This document shows positions 45,761 to 54,450 of a stretch of DNA of 64,000 bases, one piece after another (the stretch's first letter is position 1; every line of letters begins with the position of its first letter). A program made the translations under genes and the position numbers. The notes beneath the pieces were generated by a model. The model was given only the letters and a program-made list of their open reading frames with translations. It searched no databases and was not told the DNA's origin. The DNA lies in assembly GCF_000621445.1 (NCBI RefSeq), contig NZ_JHYI01000013.1, positions 1 to 64,000 of the forward strand, given 5' to 3'. This DNA comes from Alkalihalobacillus bogoriensis ATCC BAA-922. GTDB taxonomy: Bacteria > Bacillota > Bacilli > Bacillales > Bacillaceae_F.

Positions 45761-46888
45761 ATGATTTATTTAGATTATTCTGCAACAACACCGATGTCCG
45801 AACACGCGTTACAAGTCTATACCAAAGTAGCAAAAGACTATTTCGGAAATGCAAACAGCTTGCATGATTATGGTGAGACATCAAATCAACTTGTAACTTC
45901 TAGTCGGAGTGAAATTGCCAGTCTTATTAATGGTGAACCAAGAGGAATTTATTTTACGAGTGGCGGCTCTGAAAGTAATTATTTATCTTTGTTATCACTC
46001 ATATCACATGCTAAAGAAGGCAAAAACCATCTTATTACAACTCAAATTGAACATCCCTCAGTTTTAAATACGTTTCAACTATTAGAAAAGCAAGGTTTCT
46101 CTATTTCTTATGTTCCTGTTAACGAATATGGACAGGTTCACTTGTCAGACTTAAAAAAGCTCGTCAATGAAAAGACCATACTTGTGTCAATTGGACATGC
46201 AAATGCAGAGCTTGGAACAATTCAAAATATCGTGGAAATCGGAAACTTTCTTTTTGAAAAAAACATTTTATTTCATAGCGATTGTGTTCAATCCTTTGGT
46301 AAAATAAACATTGACGTGAAACAAGCTAAATTAACATGTATAACGATGTCTGCTCATAAAATCTATGGGCCAAAAGGAGTAGGATCAGTTTATATTGATC
46401 CTTCCCTTCATTGGAAACCCGTCGTTCCAAACGGAACACATGAATCTGGCTTTCGTCAAGGTACATTAAATGTTCCCGGAATTGCTGCTTTTGCGGTAGC
46501 CACACGTGATCGAAAAAGGATAATGGGTGAGGAAGCGAGACGCTTAAAAGAGCTTCAGCAAAAATTTCTTGCTGAAATGAACAGCAAAAACATAATTCTT
46601 GAAGGTCACCCTACGCTGCGTCTTCCACACCATTTAGCTCTTCGTATAAAAGGAATAGAAGGTCAATATGTAATGTTAGAATGTAACCGAAGAGGCATTG
46701 CGATTTCGACTGGAAGCGCTTGTAAAGTAGGAGAAACAGCACCAGCAAATTCAATGGTTGCGACAGGGAAATCACAAGAGGAAGCTTATGAATTTATTCG
46801 ACTAACAATGGGGCAGTCAACAACAGAAGCAGAAATAGTAAAGACCGTTGCTGCTTTACATGATATTATTCAACAGTTTTATTCATAA
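45761..46888 (+). CDS. nifS: Cysteine desulfurase NifS (NAD-pathway type)
   Basis: 375 residues; PLP lysine K200 in SAHKIYGPKG and catalytic Cys321 in STGSACKVGE. Compared with the desulfurase at 2061 it is clearly diverged. Divergent from nadBCA and followed by niaR, it is the dedicated desulfurase that matures the NadA iron-sulfur cluster, as in B. subtilis. The ribosome site AAAGAGG precedes ATG. Confidence 0.95.
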   Translation: MIYLDYSATTPMSEHALQVYTKVAKDYFGNANSLHDYGETSNQLVTSSRSEIASLINGEPRGIYFTSGGSESNYLSLLSLISHAKEGKNHLITTQIEHPSVLNTFQLLEKQGFSISYVPVNEYGQVHLSDLKKLVNEKTILVSIGHANAELGTIQNIVEIGNFLFEKNILFHSDCVQSFGKINIDVKQAKLTCITMSAHKIYGPKGVGSVYIDPSLHWKPVVPNGTHESGFRQGTLNVPGIAAFAVATRDRKRIMGEEARRLKELQQKFLAEMNSKNIILEGHPTLRLPHHLALRIKGIEGQYVMLECNRRGIAISTGSACKVGETAPANSMVATGKSQEEAYEFIRLTMGQSTTEAEIVKTVAALHDIIQQFYS

Positions 46889-46901
46889 AGGAGCGGAATG
46901 A

Positions 46902-47450
46902 ATGGTAGAGAAAAGGAAAAAAGTGTTAGGCGAAGAACGCCGAGAATTGATTTTACATTGGCTTTTGCAAAGTATAACCCCTATAACGGGGAACGAATTA
47001 GCCGAAAGAACAAATGTAAGCAGGCAAGTGATCGTACAGGACATTTCGATACTCAAAGCGAGAAATCACTCAATTTTAGCGACTGCTCAAGGGTATATGT
47101 ATATAAAGCAACAAGGAGAAGAACAAATGCTCAAAAGAAGAATCGCTTGCCAGCATCTTCCTGAAGAAACAGAACAAGAATTAATGATTCTTGTTGACCA
47201 TGGTGTCACAGTGAAAGATGTGATGGTAGAGCATCCAATCTACGGAGATTTAACCGCTTCTTTAATGCTTTCCAACCGAAGAGATGTTCATCTTTTTTTA
47301 ACAAAGATGAAATCCACAAACGCTTCTCTCTTATCTGAACTCACCGATGGTGTTCACTTGCATACTATCGAAGCTGAAACAAATGAGCAATTAGACGATG
47401 CAACAGACGCATTAAAGCAAGCTGGTTTTTTACTATCCATTACTGAATAA
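46902..47450 (+). CDS. niaR: NAD-biosynthesis repressor NiaR
   Basis: 182 residues. N-terminal HTH_11 winged helix (about 8-65, with GNELAERTNVSRQVIVQDIS) and a C-terminal 3H domain (about 78-182) with conserved histidines H85, H111, H130, H152 and H154 in contexts such as EHPIYGDLTASLML and DGVHLHTI. NiaR (YrxA) binds nicotinic acid and represses nad genes and niacin uptake. ATG lies 8 nt after AAAGGAG, 13 nt past nifS, so they form one operon that includes its own repressor. Confidence 0.95.
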   Translation: MVEKRKKVLGEERRELILHWLLQSITPITGNELAERTNVSRQVIVQDISILKARNHSILATAQGYMYIKQQGEEQMLKRRIACQHLPEETEQELMILVDHGVTVKDVMVEHPIYGDLTASLMLSNRRDVHLFLTKMKSTNASLLSELTDGVHLHTIEAETNEQLDDATDALKQAGFLLSITE

Positions 47451-47502
47451 CCAAAATGTTTAGAGAGTGGGGCATCCTCCATTGAGCTAACAGAAAATAG
47501 CA

Positions 47503-47560
47503 GAAATAACGAAAAAACACCTTTAAGAGTCATTTCTTAAAGGTGTTTTTTCGTTATTTC
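47503..47560. terminator. Bidirectional terminator between niaR and pheA
   Basis: A perfect 24-bp inverted repeat (47503-47526 with 47537-47560) containing AAAAAACACC and GGTGTTTTTT. A- and T-runs within the arms suit termination from both sides. Confidence 0.9.
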
Positions 47561-47569
47561 TAATTTCTT

Positions 47570-48442
47570 TTATTTAGGAACTGGGTCTTTTTCTTTGTTT
47601 AAAGAATAACATGGATAACTCCCTAAGATTCGAACACCACAGCCAAGTGCTTCTAGCTCCGCAGTTACACCTGGAATTAGTACATCATCTAAAGCATGTT
47701 CCACATCAATGACGAAATAATAATTCCCTAAGCCTGTTTTCATTGGACGAGATTCTATTTTAGATAGGTTTAATTTTCTCCAAGCAAAAGCAGATAAAAC
47801 TTGATGAAGGGCCCCAGAGAAATCTGAAGGAAGTGTAAACATCATGGTTGTTTTATCTCCTACATATAATGGAGATGAAAATTTTTCCGCTTCTTTAGCT
47901 AATAAAACAAACCTTGTTCGATTATTACCGTAGTCATGAATATTTCGTTCCACAATTGAAAGGTCGTATACAGTAGCCGCTAACTCGTTTGCAATTGCTG
48001 CTGCTTTTTCTTCAGGATGTTCATTCACATATTGTGCTGCAGCGCCAGTAGAATTCATGTACTGAATTCTCGCATTTGGCAGAACATTTCGTAAAAAATC
48101 ATGACATTGAGCAATGGCATGAGGGTGGGAGTAAATGACTTCTACAGTACTCCACTCTTCTTTATTTTGATTGTTTACAAGTAACTGTTGCTCAATAGGG
48201 ACAATGATTTCTCCAACAATCGGCAATGTATGCTTATGAATAATATAATCTAGTGTAACATTTACTGACCCTTCAATCGCATTTTCTAGAGGAACTACCG
48301 CAATATCAACGGACTCGTTTGAAACCGCGTCCATACAATTTGGAATTGTTGTATAGGGGACAGTCTTTTCTTTCGGAAACAGTGCGTTCACAGCCATTTC
48401 TGTAAATGTTCCTTTTGGTCCTAAATACCCAATCGTTCTCAT
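47570..48442 (-). CDS. pheA: Prephenate dehydratase
   Basis: 290 residues; converts prephenate to phenylpyruvate. PDT domain with GYLGPKGTFTEMA, VPLENAIEGSV and the catalytic TRF in NNRTRFVLLA; C-terminal ACT domain with GALHQVLSAFAWRKLNLSKI and ESRP, the phenylalanine feedback site. ATG 48442 follows GGAG; an in-frame GTG two codons upstream lies inside the site. It follows pheB by 21 nt. Confidence 0.96.
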   Translation of the reverse strand: MRTIGYLGPKGTFTEMAVNALFPKEKTVPYTTIPNCMDAVSNESVDIAVVPLENAIEGSVNVTLDYIIHKHTLPIVGEIIVPIEQQLLVNNQNKEEWSTVEVIYSHPHAIAQCHDFLRNVLPNARIQYMNSTGAAAQYVNEHPEEKAAAIANELAATVYDLSIVERNIHDYGNNRTRFVLLAKEAEKFSSPLYVGDKTTMMFTLPSDFSGALHQVLSAFAWRKLNLSKIESRPMKTGLGNYYFVIDVEHALDDVLIPGVTAELEALGCGVRILGSYPCYSLNKEKDPVPK

Positions 48443-48463
48443 CCTCACTCCATCCCTTTCTCT

Positions 48464-48913
48464 TTAAACTCCTGAACCAATAATCTCCACTTTTTCAACC
48501 GCGTCAAGCTCATTTATTTTTTGTACAAACAGGCTCACTGCTTCAGTTAATGGGGAAATGTCGATAGACAACGTAATATTGGCACTTCCTTTTAGTGGAA
48601 TCGTTTGATTAATCGTTAACACATTCGCGTTACTTTGGGCTACAACCGATAATAACTGTGATAACGCCCCTGCTCTATCCTCTAAATGGATGGAAAGCGT
48701 AATAATTTGTTCTTTTACAATACTATGAAAAGGAAAAATGCCGTCTTTATATTTGTAAAAAGCACTTCGACTGATACCTACAGCATGAACAGCTTCACTA
48801 ATTTTTTTCGCCTTTCCAGACTGAAGCATCGCCTTTGCCTCTAACGTTTTCACCATTGCTTCTGATAACATATCTTCTCTAACTAGATAATACTTATCCA
48901 ATTCCTCTGACAT
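48464..48913 (-). CDS. pheB: ACT-domain protein PheB
   Basis: 149 residues. N-terminal helix-turn-helix-like region (about 30-60, KAKKISEAVHAVGISRSAFY with the sequence running into KYKDGIFPF) and a C-terminal ACT domain (about 70-147, LSIHLEDRAGALSQLLSVVA). This is the UPF0735/PheB family, paired with pheA in bacilli; it is thought to sense amino acids, and no catalytic role is proven. Confidence 0.92.
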   Translation of the reverse strand: MSEELDKYYLVREDMLSEAMVKTLEAKAMLQSGKAKKISEAVHAVGISRSAFYKYKDGIFPFHSIVKEQIITLSIHLEDRAGALSQLLSVVAQSNANVLTINQTIPLKGSANITLSIDISPLTEAVSLFVQKINELDAVEKVEIIGSGV

Positions 48914-49017
48914 ACGCTCACCACCGCATTGTTTCTAAAAAAGCTATTATATCATTATAAATTTGTTAGAACTTTTTGACAATATTTTTTATTCTTGCTA
49001 AAAGTCCATTTTGTAGA

Positions 49018-49054
49018 AAAAAAGAATAAACTACCTTCAATAGGCAGTTTATTC
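49018..49054 (-). terminator. Terminator of spo0B-obg
   Basis: Minus-strand GAATAAACTGCCT and AGGTAGTTTATTC pair (12 of 13) around ATTGA, followed by seven T. It separates obg from pheB-pheA, which must have their own promoter. Confidence 0.85.
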
Positions 49055-49059
49055 ATCAT

Positions 49060-50343
49060 TTATTCAATAAATTCGAACTCAAAATCTAATAATCGCACAA
49101 TATCTCCGTCTTTTGCTCCACGCTCGCGAAGTTTATCGTCAACACCCATCCCACGTAACTGTCTTGAAAACCTTTTTATCGATTCGTCCCGCGTAATATC
49201 GGTCATCTTAAATAATTTTTCAATTTGTTCTCCTGAAATGACAAATGCACCGTCATCATCTCTCGTTATGATAAAAGGCTCCTCTTGTTTTTCATGGCGG
49301 TAAACCACTCTTGTTTGCAATTCCTCTTTTTCATATAAAGGAAATTCAGGAGTCACTTCAATTTTATCCGCTACGGCTAAAAGCAATTGACGAAGTCCTT
49401 GTCTTGTTACTGCTGAGATTGGAAAAATCGGTAAGTCTTCTGTTAGCTTTTCTTTAAATTGCTTTAAGTGTTCTTCTGCCTCTGGCATGTCCATTTTATT
49501 TGCGACAATAATTTGCGGACGCTCTAATAATCTTAAATTATACTGCTTTAATTCATCATTAATTTTAACAAAATCATCGTATGGGTCTCTTCCTTCTAAA
49601 GCCGACATATCAATGACATGAACGATGACTCGTGTTCTTTCAATATGTCGTAGAAATTGATGGCCTAGCCCTACTCCTTGATGGGCCCCTTCAATTAAAC
49701 CTGGGAGGTCTGCCATTACAAAGCTACGTCCATCATCTGTTTCAACAACACCTAGATTCGGTGTAATCGTCGTAAAATGATAATCCGCAATTTTCGGCTT
49801 TGCTGAAGTTACAACTGAAAGCAATGTTGATTTTCCAACACTGGGAAATCCGACTAACCCAACATCGGCTAACACTTTTAACTCAAGCACAACTTCTCTT
49901 TCTATACCAGGCTCTCCATTTTCAGCAATTTCTGGTGCTGGGTTTGTCGCTGTAGCAAAGCGGGAATTCCCACGCCCCCCACGGCCACCTTTCGCAATAA
50001 CAGCTTGCTGGCCATGGACAGTTAAATCTGCAATCGTTTCTTTTGTTTCTTCATCAATGACCGTTGTCCCTGGAGGAACGCGAACAATCATCGGCTCTGC
50101 ATTTTTACCATGCTGATTTTTCGGACGTCCATGTTCACCTCGGGAAGCTTTAAAATGACGTTGGTACCGAAAATCCATTAAAGTTCGTAAACCTTCGTCA
50201 ACTTCAAAGACAACATCGGCTCCTTTACCACCGTCTCCACCAGCTGGTCCACCTTTAGGAACATATTTCTCTCTGCGATAAGCAACCATTCCGTTGCCTC
50301 CATCGCCACCTTTAACAAATACCTTTACCTTATCAATAAACAT
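49060..50343 (-). CDS. obg: GTPase Obg
   Basis: 427 residues; essential ribosome-linked GTPase also needed for the general stress response and sporulation. Glycine-rich Obg fold (1-158, [20 protein letters not shown] and [16 protein letters not shown]), G domain with P-loop GFPSVGKS at 165-172, [14 protein letters not shown], and a C-terminal OCT domain (about 350-427). It is 15 nt behind spo0B. Confidence 0.97.
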   Translation of the reverse strand: MFIDKVKVFVKGGDGGNGMVAYRREKYVPKGGPAGGDGGKGADVVFEVDEGLRTLMDFRYQRHFKASRGEHGRPKNQHGKNAEPMIVRVPPGTTVIDEETKETIADLTVHGQQAVIAKGGRGGRGNSRFATATNPAPEIAENGEPGIEREVVLELKVLADVGLVGFPSVGKSTLLSVVTSAKPKIADYHFTTITPNLGVVETDDGRSFVMADLPGLIEGAHQGVGLGHQFLRHIERTRVIVHVIDMSALEGRDPYDDFVKINDELKQYNLRLLERPQIIVANKMDMPEAEEHLKQFKEKLTEDLPIFPISAVTRQGLRQLLLAVADKIEVTPEFPLYEKEELQTRVVYRHEKQEEPFIITRDDDGAFVISGEQIEKLFKMTDITRDESIKRFSRQLRGMGVDDKLRERGAKDGDIVRLLDFEFEFIE

Positions 50344-50358
50344 TCCTTCACCTCTATT

Positions 50359-50901
50359 TTACTTCACAAGAGCTAACGTAAGTAATACTTCTTCCGAATT
50401 CATTACAAATTCCTTTATGGTCATGTTCGTTCCGGTCTTTTCGTTTGCTCTTATCCAATCTTTTATGACGGCTTGATTTTGAATCTCCCCTTGAAAATCA
50501 AAAGAAACACTCAAGTCATCTTCTACTAAATAAAACGTCAGTAATAATTGATTCTCGCAACTATTGCTACATACGTCGTCTAATAAGGAAAAAATTTTTT
50601 TACACCAAACTTGCAGTGACTGTTCATATGCAGATAAATCTTGGACATCTCCGATTACTTCAAGCTCTATTTCATATAAATGGTTTTCCCAATTTATCGT
50701 TAATAATTCGCTAGCTAACGCAGGAATTTTAAGATCGCTTAATTTGCTCTCGTTCTGCGCCTTTTGAATAATTTCATCGATAATTTCATCAACACGCTCA
50801 AGTCGATGTAATGCGATATTCCCCTTAATTAATTGAATAACATTCAACCAATCGTGACGAGAATGGCGCAATAAATCTACAACATCCCATTTCTTCGTCA
50901 T
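50359..50901 (-). CDS. spo0B: Sporulation initiation phosphotransferase Spo0B
   Basis: 180 residues. The phosphoaccepting histidine is H16 in LLRHSRHDWLNVIQLIKGN, which is the family signature; the rest is a degenerate histidine-kinase-like domain. Spo0B passes phosphate from Spo0F to Spo0A. The pairing with obg is as in B. subtilis, but rpmA, ysxB and rplU, which normally precede it, are absent. Confidence 0.93.
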   Translation of the reverse strand: MTKKWDVVDLLRHSRHDWLNVIQLIKGNIALHRLERVDEIIDEIIQKAQNESKLSDLKIPALASELLTINWENHLYEIELEVIGDVQDLSAYEQSLQVWCKKIFSLLDDVCSNSCENQLLLTFYLVEDDLSVSFDFQGEIQNQAVIKDWIRANEKTGTNMTIKEFVMNSEEVLLTLALVK

Positions 50902-51144
50902 ACTAGCACTCCTACATGATTATTTAGCAAAATTTACATGTCTTATCTTAACACAATCAAAACAAAAGGTGTATTTTAATTATGGCTTATTAAAAAAAAT
51001 TCAAACATAGCTTGAAATTTTACTATAATGTCATCTTATACAACTATCCTCGTTTATTCGAATTTTGAACAGGATGATACATGAATAAAGAAATGATAGG
51101 AAACACTAACGAAATCATTTGTAATGATAAGGAGGGGTATGTCT

Positions 51145-51396
51145 ATGGCAATGAAAAATCAATCGCTTCAACACGCCCAACAGGCGGTTCAAGTGTCACA
51201 CCAAGCCATATTAGAAGCACAACAAAATCCACAACGATTAACGGAAGCCAAACAAAAGCTCATTCAAGCCGATATCGAGCTATTGAATGCTTACGTAACC
51301 GCATCAACAATGGAACAACAGCAAATTCAATCTGCACGACAACAAGTGTCACAACTCCAACAAGAAATAGAACAAACTCTAAATCAAGAAATATAA
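51145..51396 (+). CDS. Small Gln-rich helical protein (DUF3813-like)
   Basis: 83 residues from ATG 51145, 8 nt after AAGGAGGG (ATG 51139 is too close). Almost wholly helical and rich in Gln and Ala (QHAQQAVQVSHQAILEAQQN, later MEQQQIQSARQQVSQLQQEI), with heptads that suggest a coiled-coil hairpin. The YVTASTMEQQQ stretch recalls the DUF3813 family (YANST-EQ-type motif), from memory. No signal peptide. Single-gene unit closed by its own terminator. Confidence 0.7.
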   Translation: MAMKNQSLQHAQQAVQVSHQAILEAQQNPQRLTEAKQKLIQADIELLNAYVTASTMEQQQIQSARQQVSQLQQEIEQTLNQEI

Positions 51397-51403
51397 TATT
51401 CCA

Positions 51404-51440
51404 TCCCAAACGCTAAAACTTGGGCGTTTGGGAACTTCTT
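51404..51440 (+). terminator. Terminator of the DUF3813-like gene
   Basis: TCCCAAACGC and GCGTTTGGGA form a perfect 10-bp stem (51404-51433), followed by the T-rich ACTTCTTTTCT. Confidence 0.8.
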
Positions 51441-51455
51441 TTCTAGAGTTTTTTA

Positions 51456-51484
51456 TTGACAGACTTTTGATGCGATCATATACT
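51456..51484 (+). promoter_or_regulatory. Sigma-A promoter of the ABC importer operon
   Basis: TTGACA at 51456-51461, 17-nt spacer, TATACT at 51479-51484. The leader would be about 60 nt. No riboswitch fold was recognised in it. Confidence 0.78.
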
Positions 51485-51552
51485 AACAAATGACAAAACC
51501 GACTAAAAAGATAAGATTTATACTATATATTGGAAAGCTAGGGGGGAAATCG

Positions 51553-52398
51553 ATGGCTGGAGTGCATATTAAAAATGTAAGTAAAACATTTTTTAATAAA
51601 GAAGAAAAAACCGAATATACCGTTTTCGAAAACATTTCCCTCGATGTAAAACCAGGTGAGTTTGTCTCACTATTAGGACCATCAGGTTGTGGAAAATCGA
51701 CTTTGCTCAATATCGTCGCTGGACTAGAAGATGCATCTGAAGGTGTTGTTTTAGTAGGAGAGAACGAAGTGAAAGAACCCGGTTCAGATCGTGGTGTCGT
51801 ATTCCAAGAAGCAGCCTTAATGCCTTGGTTAAGTGTGTTAGAAAACGTCATGTTTTCCTTAAAAAAGAAAATGAATAAAAAAGAAGCGAAAGAAGTAGCC
51901 ATTGAGTACTTAAAACTTGTACACCTTAGTAAATTTATAAACTCTTATCCTCACGAACTATCAGGAGGAATGAAACAGCGTGTTTCGATTGCTCGAGCAC
52001 TCGCCATGGACCCAGAAATTTTATTAATGGATGAACCATTTGGTGCCCTTGATGAACAAACACGAACGATGCTTCATAAAGAGGTTCAATACATTTGGGA
52101 AACAACAGGAAAAACAATTCTTTTCGTTACACATAATATTCGTGAATCTATTCTTCTATCAGACAGAATTGTATTAATGGGAACAAGACCTGGAGGCATT
52201 ATTAATGTTTTCCCAGTTGACTTGCCTCGACCAAGAAAACAATCGAGCCCGGAGTTTCTTGCTTTAGAAGAAAAAATCATGGAACAGTTAGCCGGAGAGA
52301 TTGAGAAAGTAATGAGGGAGGAAATGGGCGATGACTACAATACTAAGAAGGCTGCTCTTCTTTATAGCTCTAATCGCGATTTGGGAGATCACATATAG
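51553..52398 (+). CDS. ABC transporter ATPase, NitT/TauT family
   Basis: 281 residues from ATG 51553 after AGGGGGG. Walker A GPSGCGKST at 42-50, signature LSGGM at 136-140, Walker B LLMDEP at 157-162, and H-loop VTHNIRES. LVGENEVKEPGSDRGVVFQE is typical of the SsuB/TauB/NrtD group that serves sulfonate, taurine, nitrate or thiamine-precursor importers. The end of the frame overlaps the permease start by 68 nt, an unusually long overlap that indicates tight coupling. Confidence 0.92.
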   Translation: MAGVHIKNVSKTFFNKEEKTEYTVFENISLDVKPGEFVSLLGPSGCGKSTLLNIVAGLEDASEGVVLVGENEVKEPGSDRGVVFQEAALMPWLSVLENVMFSLKKKMNKKEAKEVAIEYLKLVHLSKFINSYPHELSGGMKQRVSIARALAMDPEILLMDEPFGALDEQTRTMLHKEVQYIWETTGKTILFVTHNIRESILLSDRIVLMGTRPGGIINVFPVDLPRPRKQSSPEFLALEEKIMEQLAGEIEKVMREEMGDDYNTKKAALLYSSNRDLGDHI

Positions 52399-53104
52399 AC
52401 TAAACTTATCGTACCAGTTTTTCTCTGTCATGATGTTCCCTTCTCCAACTGGTACAATTGTTCAATTATACCGTGGATTCTTTGAAACTGGTATTCTATT
52501 ACACGCTCTAACAACAAGTATTCAACGAATTGCGATTGGCTTTACTGTCGCCATTTTAATTGGATCTGCACTAGGGATTTTGCTCGCCCGCTCGAAACTG
52601 GCTGATGAAACTCTTGGCTCACTCGTCATCGCCTTGCAATCTGTTCCGAGTATTGTATGGTTGCCAATTGCTTTAATGTTTTTTGCTGGAAGTGATATGG
52701 CGATTATTTTTATCGTGTTGCTTGGCGGAACATGGGCCATGACATTAAATATGCGAATGGGCATAAAAAATGTTCAGCCGATATTAATTAAAGCGGCGAG
52801 AACGATGGGATACAAACGATCAGAGCTCGTTTGGAAAGTCATGATTCCTGCCTCTATTCCTTCAGCACTTACTGGAGCAAGACTTGCTTGGGCTTTTGGC
52901 TGGCGAGCGTTAATGGCTGGGGAGCTGTTAGGTACAGGTGGCTTAGGGCGAACGCTTCTTAATGCGAAAGATATGTTTAATATGGATTTAGTTATCGCCA
53001 TTATGGTTATTATTGCCATTATTGGCTTAACTGTAGAATATTTACTGTTTAATAAAATTGAAAAACGAATTCTTACCCGTTGGGGATTATCAAAATCATC
53101 ATAA
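52331..53104 (+). CDS. ABC transporter permease, NitT/TauT family (SsuC-like)
   Basis: 257 residues with about six membrane helices. The EAA loop MGYKRSELVWKVMIPASIPS and ARLAWAFGWRALMAGELL are typical of SsuC/TauC permeases. ATG 52331 is 9 nt after GGAGG, inside the 3' end of the ATPase gene. The order ATPase, permease, binding protein differs from B. subtilis ssuBACD. Confidence 0.92.
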   Translation: MTTILRRLLFFIALIAIWEITYRLNLSYQFFSVMMFPSPTGTIVQLYRGFFETGILLHALTTSIQRIAIGFTVAILIGSALGILLARSKLADETLGSLVIALQSVPSIVWLPIALMFFAGSDMAIIFIVLLGGTWAMTLNMRMGIKNVQPILIKAARTMGYKRSELVWKVMIPASIPSALTGARLAWAFGWRALMAGELLGTGGLGRTLLNAKDMFNMDLVIAIMVIIAIIGLTVEYLLFNKIEKRILTRWGLSKSS

Positions 53105-53119
53105 TTGGAGGAAACAAAC

Positions 53120-54139
53120 ATGAAAAAAGGATTACTTATTTTAGCGATTGCACTTGTCGGATTATTAACCGCTTGTGGCACTGGTTCAACTGGTGGCTCA
53201 ACTGGTGGTTCAGAAGCTGGGAAAGACGCCATCAATATTGGATATTTTCCAAACCTTGACCATGCTGCGGCTATTGTAGGGAAAGAAAAAGGCTTTTTTG
53301 ATGATGAATTAGGCGAAGTCGAAGCAACATATATTGATTTTCCAAATGGAAATGACTTTATCGAAGCATTAGATGCAGGAACATTAGATATTGGTTATGT
53401 TGGTCCTGGCCCTGCGATTAACTATTATTTACGTGGTGGCGATGTTGTTATCTTAAGTGCAGCTGCCAATGGTGCCACTCTTATCGTTGCGCGTGATGGT
53501 TCTGGGATTGAAGAATTAGCAGACTTTGATGGCAAATCTTTTTGTACTCCTGGAAATGGATGTACTCATAATGTTCAATTAGAAGCAATGTTAAAAGAAT
53601 TAGGTCTCGAATCTAACCGTGTTGGCGGTACGGTAGAGCACCAATCACGTGTAGCCCCTGCCAATATGGTTGCCATGTTTGAACAAGGGCAAATTGACGC
53701 TGCTGCGGCTCCAGAACCATGGGGAACTTATCTAGTAGAAGAATTAGGTGCCAAAGTCGTAACAGAGTGGAACGATGTGTATTTAGGCGAAAGATTAGCA
53801 AGTGTTGTGTTAGTATCGACAAAGGAATTTGTTGAAAATAACCCTGACATTGTAGATGCTGTCTTAAAAGGACATATCAAATCTGTTGAGTACGCACAAA
53901 ACAATGAAGAAGATACGTTACAAACGATTAATGATGCATTATACAACTTAACACAACAACGTCTACCAGAGTCTGTGCTAACAAATGCATGGCAACGTAT
54001 GGCTGTGACAACAGAAACACATGCTGACGCTCTTCAAGCATGGGCAGATGCTTCATATGACTTACAATTCATTGAAGATGATCCGAATTTAGATGGCTTT
54101 GTTGATACGTCTAGATTAGATGCGTTAGTAAGCGAATAA
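53120..54139 (+). CDS. ABC transporter substrate-binding lipoprotein, NitT/TauT family
   Basis: 339 residues from ATG 53120 after TTGGAGG. Lipobox LLTAC, then a Gly/Ser/Thr linker and the NMT1/THI5-like fold (NIGYFPNLDHAAAIVGKEKG, LDIGYVGPGPAINYYLRGG, DAAAAPEPWGTYLVEELGA). The usual ligand loop is CTPGNGCTHNVQ, with two cysteines close together. No sulfonate monooxygenase, nitrate or thiamine gene is nearby, so the ligand is open. Confidence 0.9.
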   Translation: MKKGLLILAIALVGLLTACGTGSTGGSTGGSEAGKDAINIGYFPNLDHAAAIVGKEKGFFDDELGEVEATYIDFPNGNDFIEALDAGTLDIGYVGPGPAINYYLRGGDVVILSAAANGATLIVARDGSGIEELADFDGKSFCTPGNGCTHNVQLEAMLKELGLESNRVGGTVEHQSRVAPANMVAMFEQGQIDAAAAPEPWGTYLVEELGAKVVTEWNDVYLGERLASVVLVSTKEFVENNPDIVDAVLKGHIKSVEYAQNNEEDTLQTINDALYNLTQQRLPESVLTNAWQRMAVTTETHADALQAWADASYDLQFIEDDPNLDGFVDTSRLDALVSE

Positions 54140-54152
54140 AATACTCGTATTG

Positions 54153-54184
54153 AAGCTGTCGATAAAGCATCGACAGCTTTTTTA
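54153..54184 (+). terminator. Terminator of the ABC importer operon
   Basis: AAGCTGTCGAT and ATCGACAGCTT form a perfect 11-bp stem with loop AAAGC, followed by five or more T. Confidence 0.92.
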
Positions 54185-54201
54185 TATGTCATCGTTTGTT
54201 A

Positions 54202-54381
54202 CGGACATCTGTTCCGCTATTTCAACTAAATGGCGTGTTTCGAGGTTGCATTCGGACATCTGTTCCGTTACTTTAGGAAAATGGGCTAGTTTCCTAGCTA
54301 CATTTCGTGTAATAGCGGAACAGATGTCCGATAACAAATAGAAAAGGCATAGTTTTCATGAAATAGCGGAAAAAATGTCCG
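54202..54381. repeat. R3 four-site element C (180 bp)
   Basis: Sites: forward 54202 and 54253 (both CGGACATCTGTTCCG), reverse 54316 (CGGAACAGATGTCCG) and 54367 (CGGAAAAAATGTCCG). Spacing is 51, 63, 51 nt with exact dyad symmetry, the same as element B. It lies between the convergent ABC operon and hemY. Confidence 0.92.
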
Positions 54382-54400
54382 AAACGGAAATACATAACAA

Positions 54401-54449
54401 AAAAACTGACCCCACTGTTCATCGTTCCAACAGTTTGGAGTCAGTTTTT
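54401..54449 (-). terminator. Terminator of hemE-hemH-hemY
   Basis: Minus-strand AAACTGACTCCAAACTGTTG pairs with AACAGTGGGGTCAGTTT (G-U pairs and one mismatch), followed by a T-run. It begins just after the hemY stop. Confidence 0.85.
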
Positions 54450-54450
54450 C

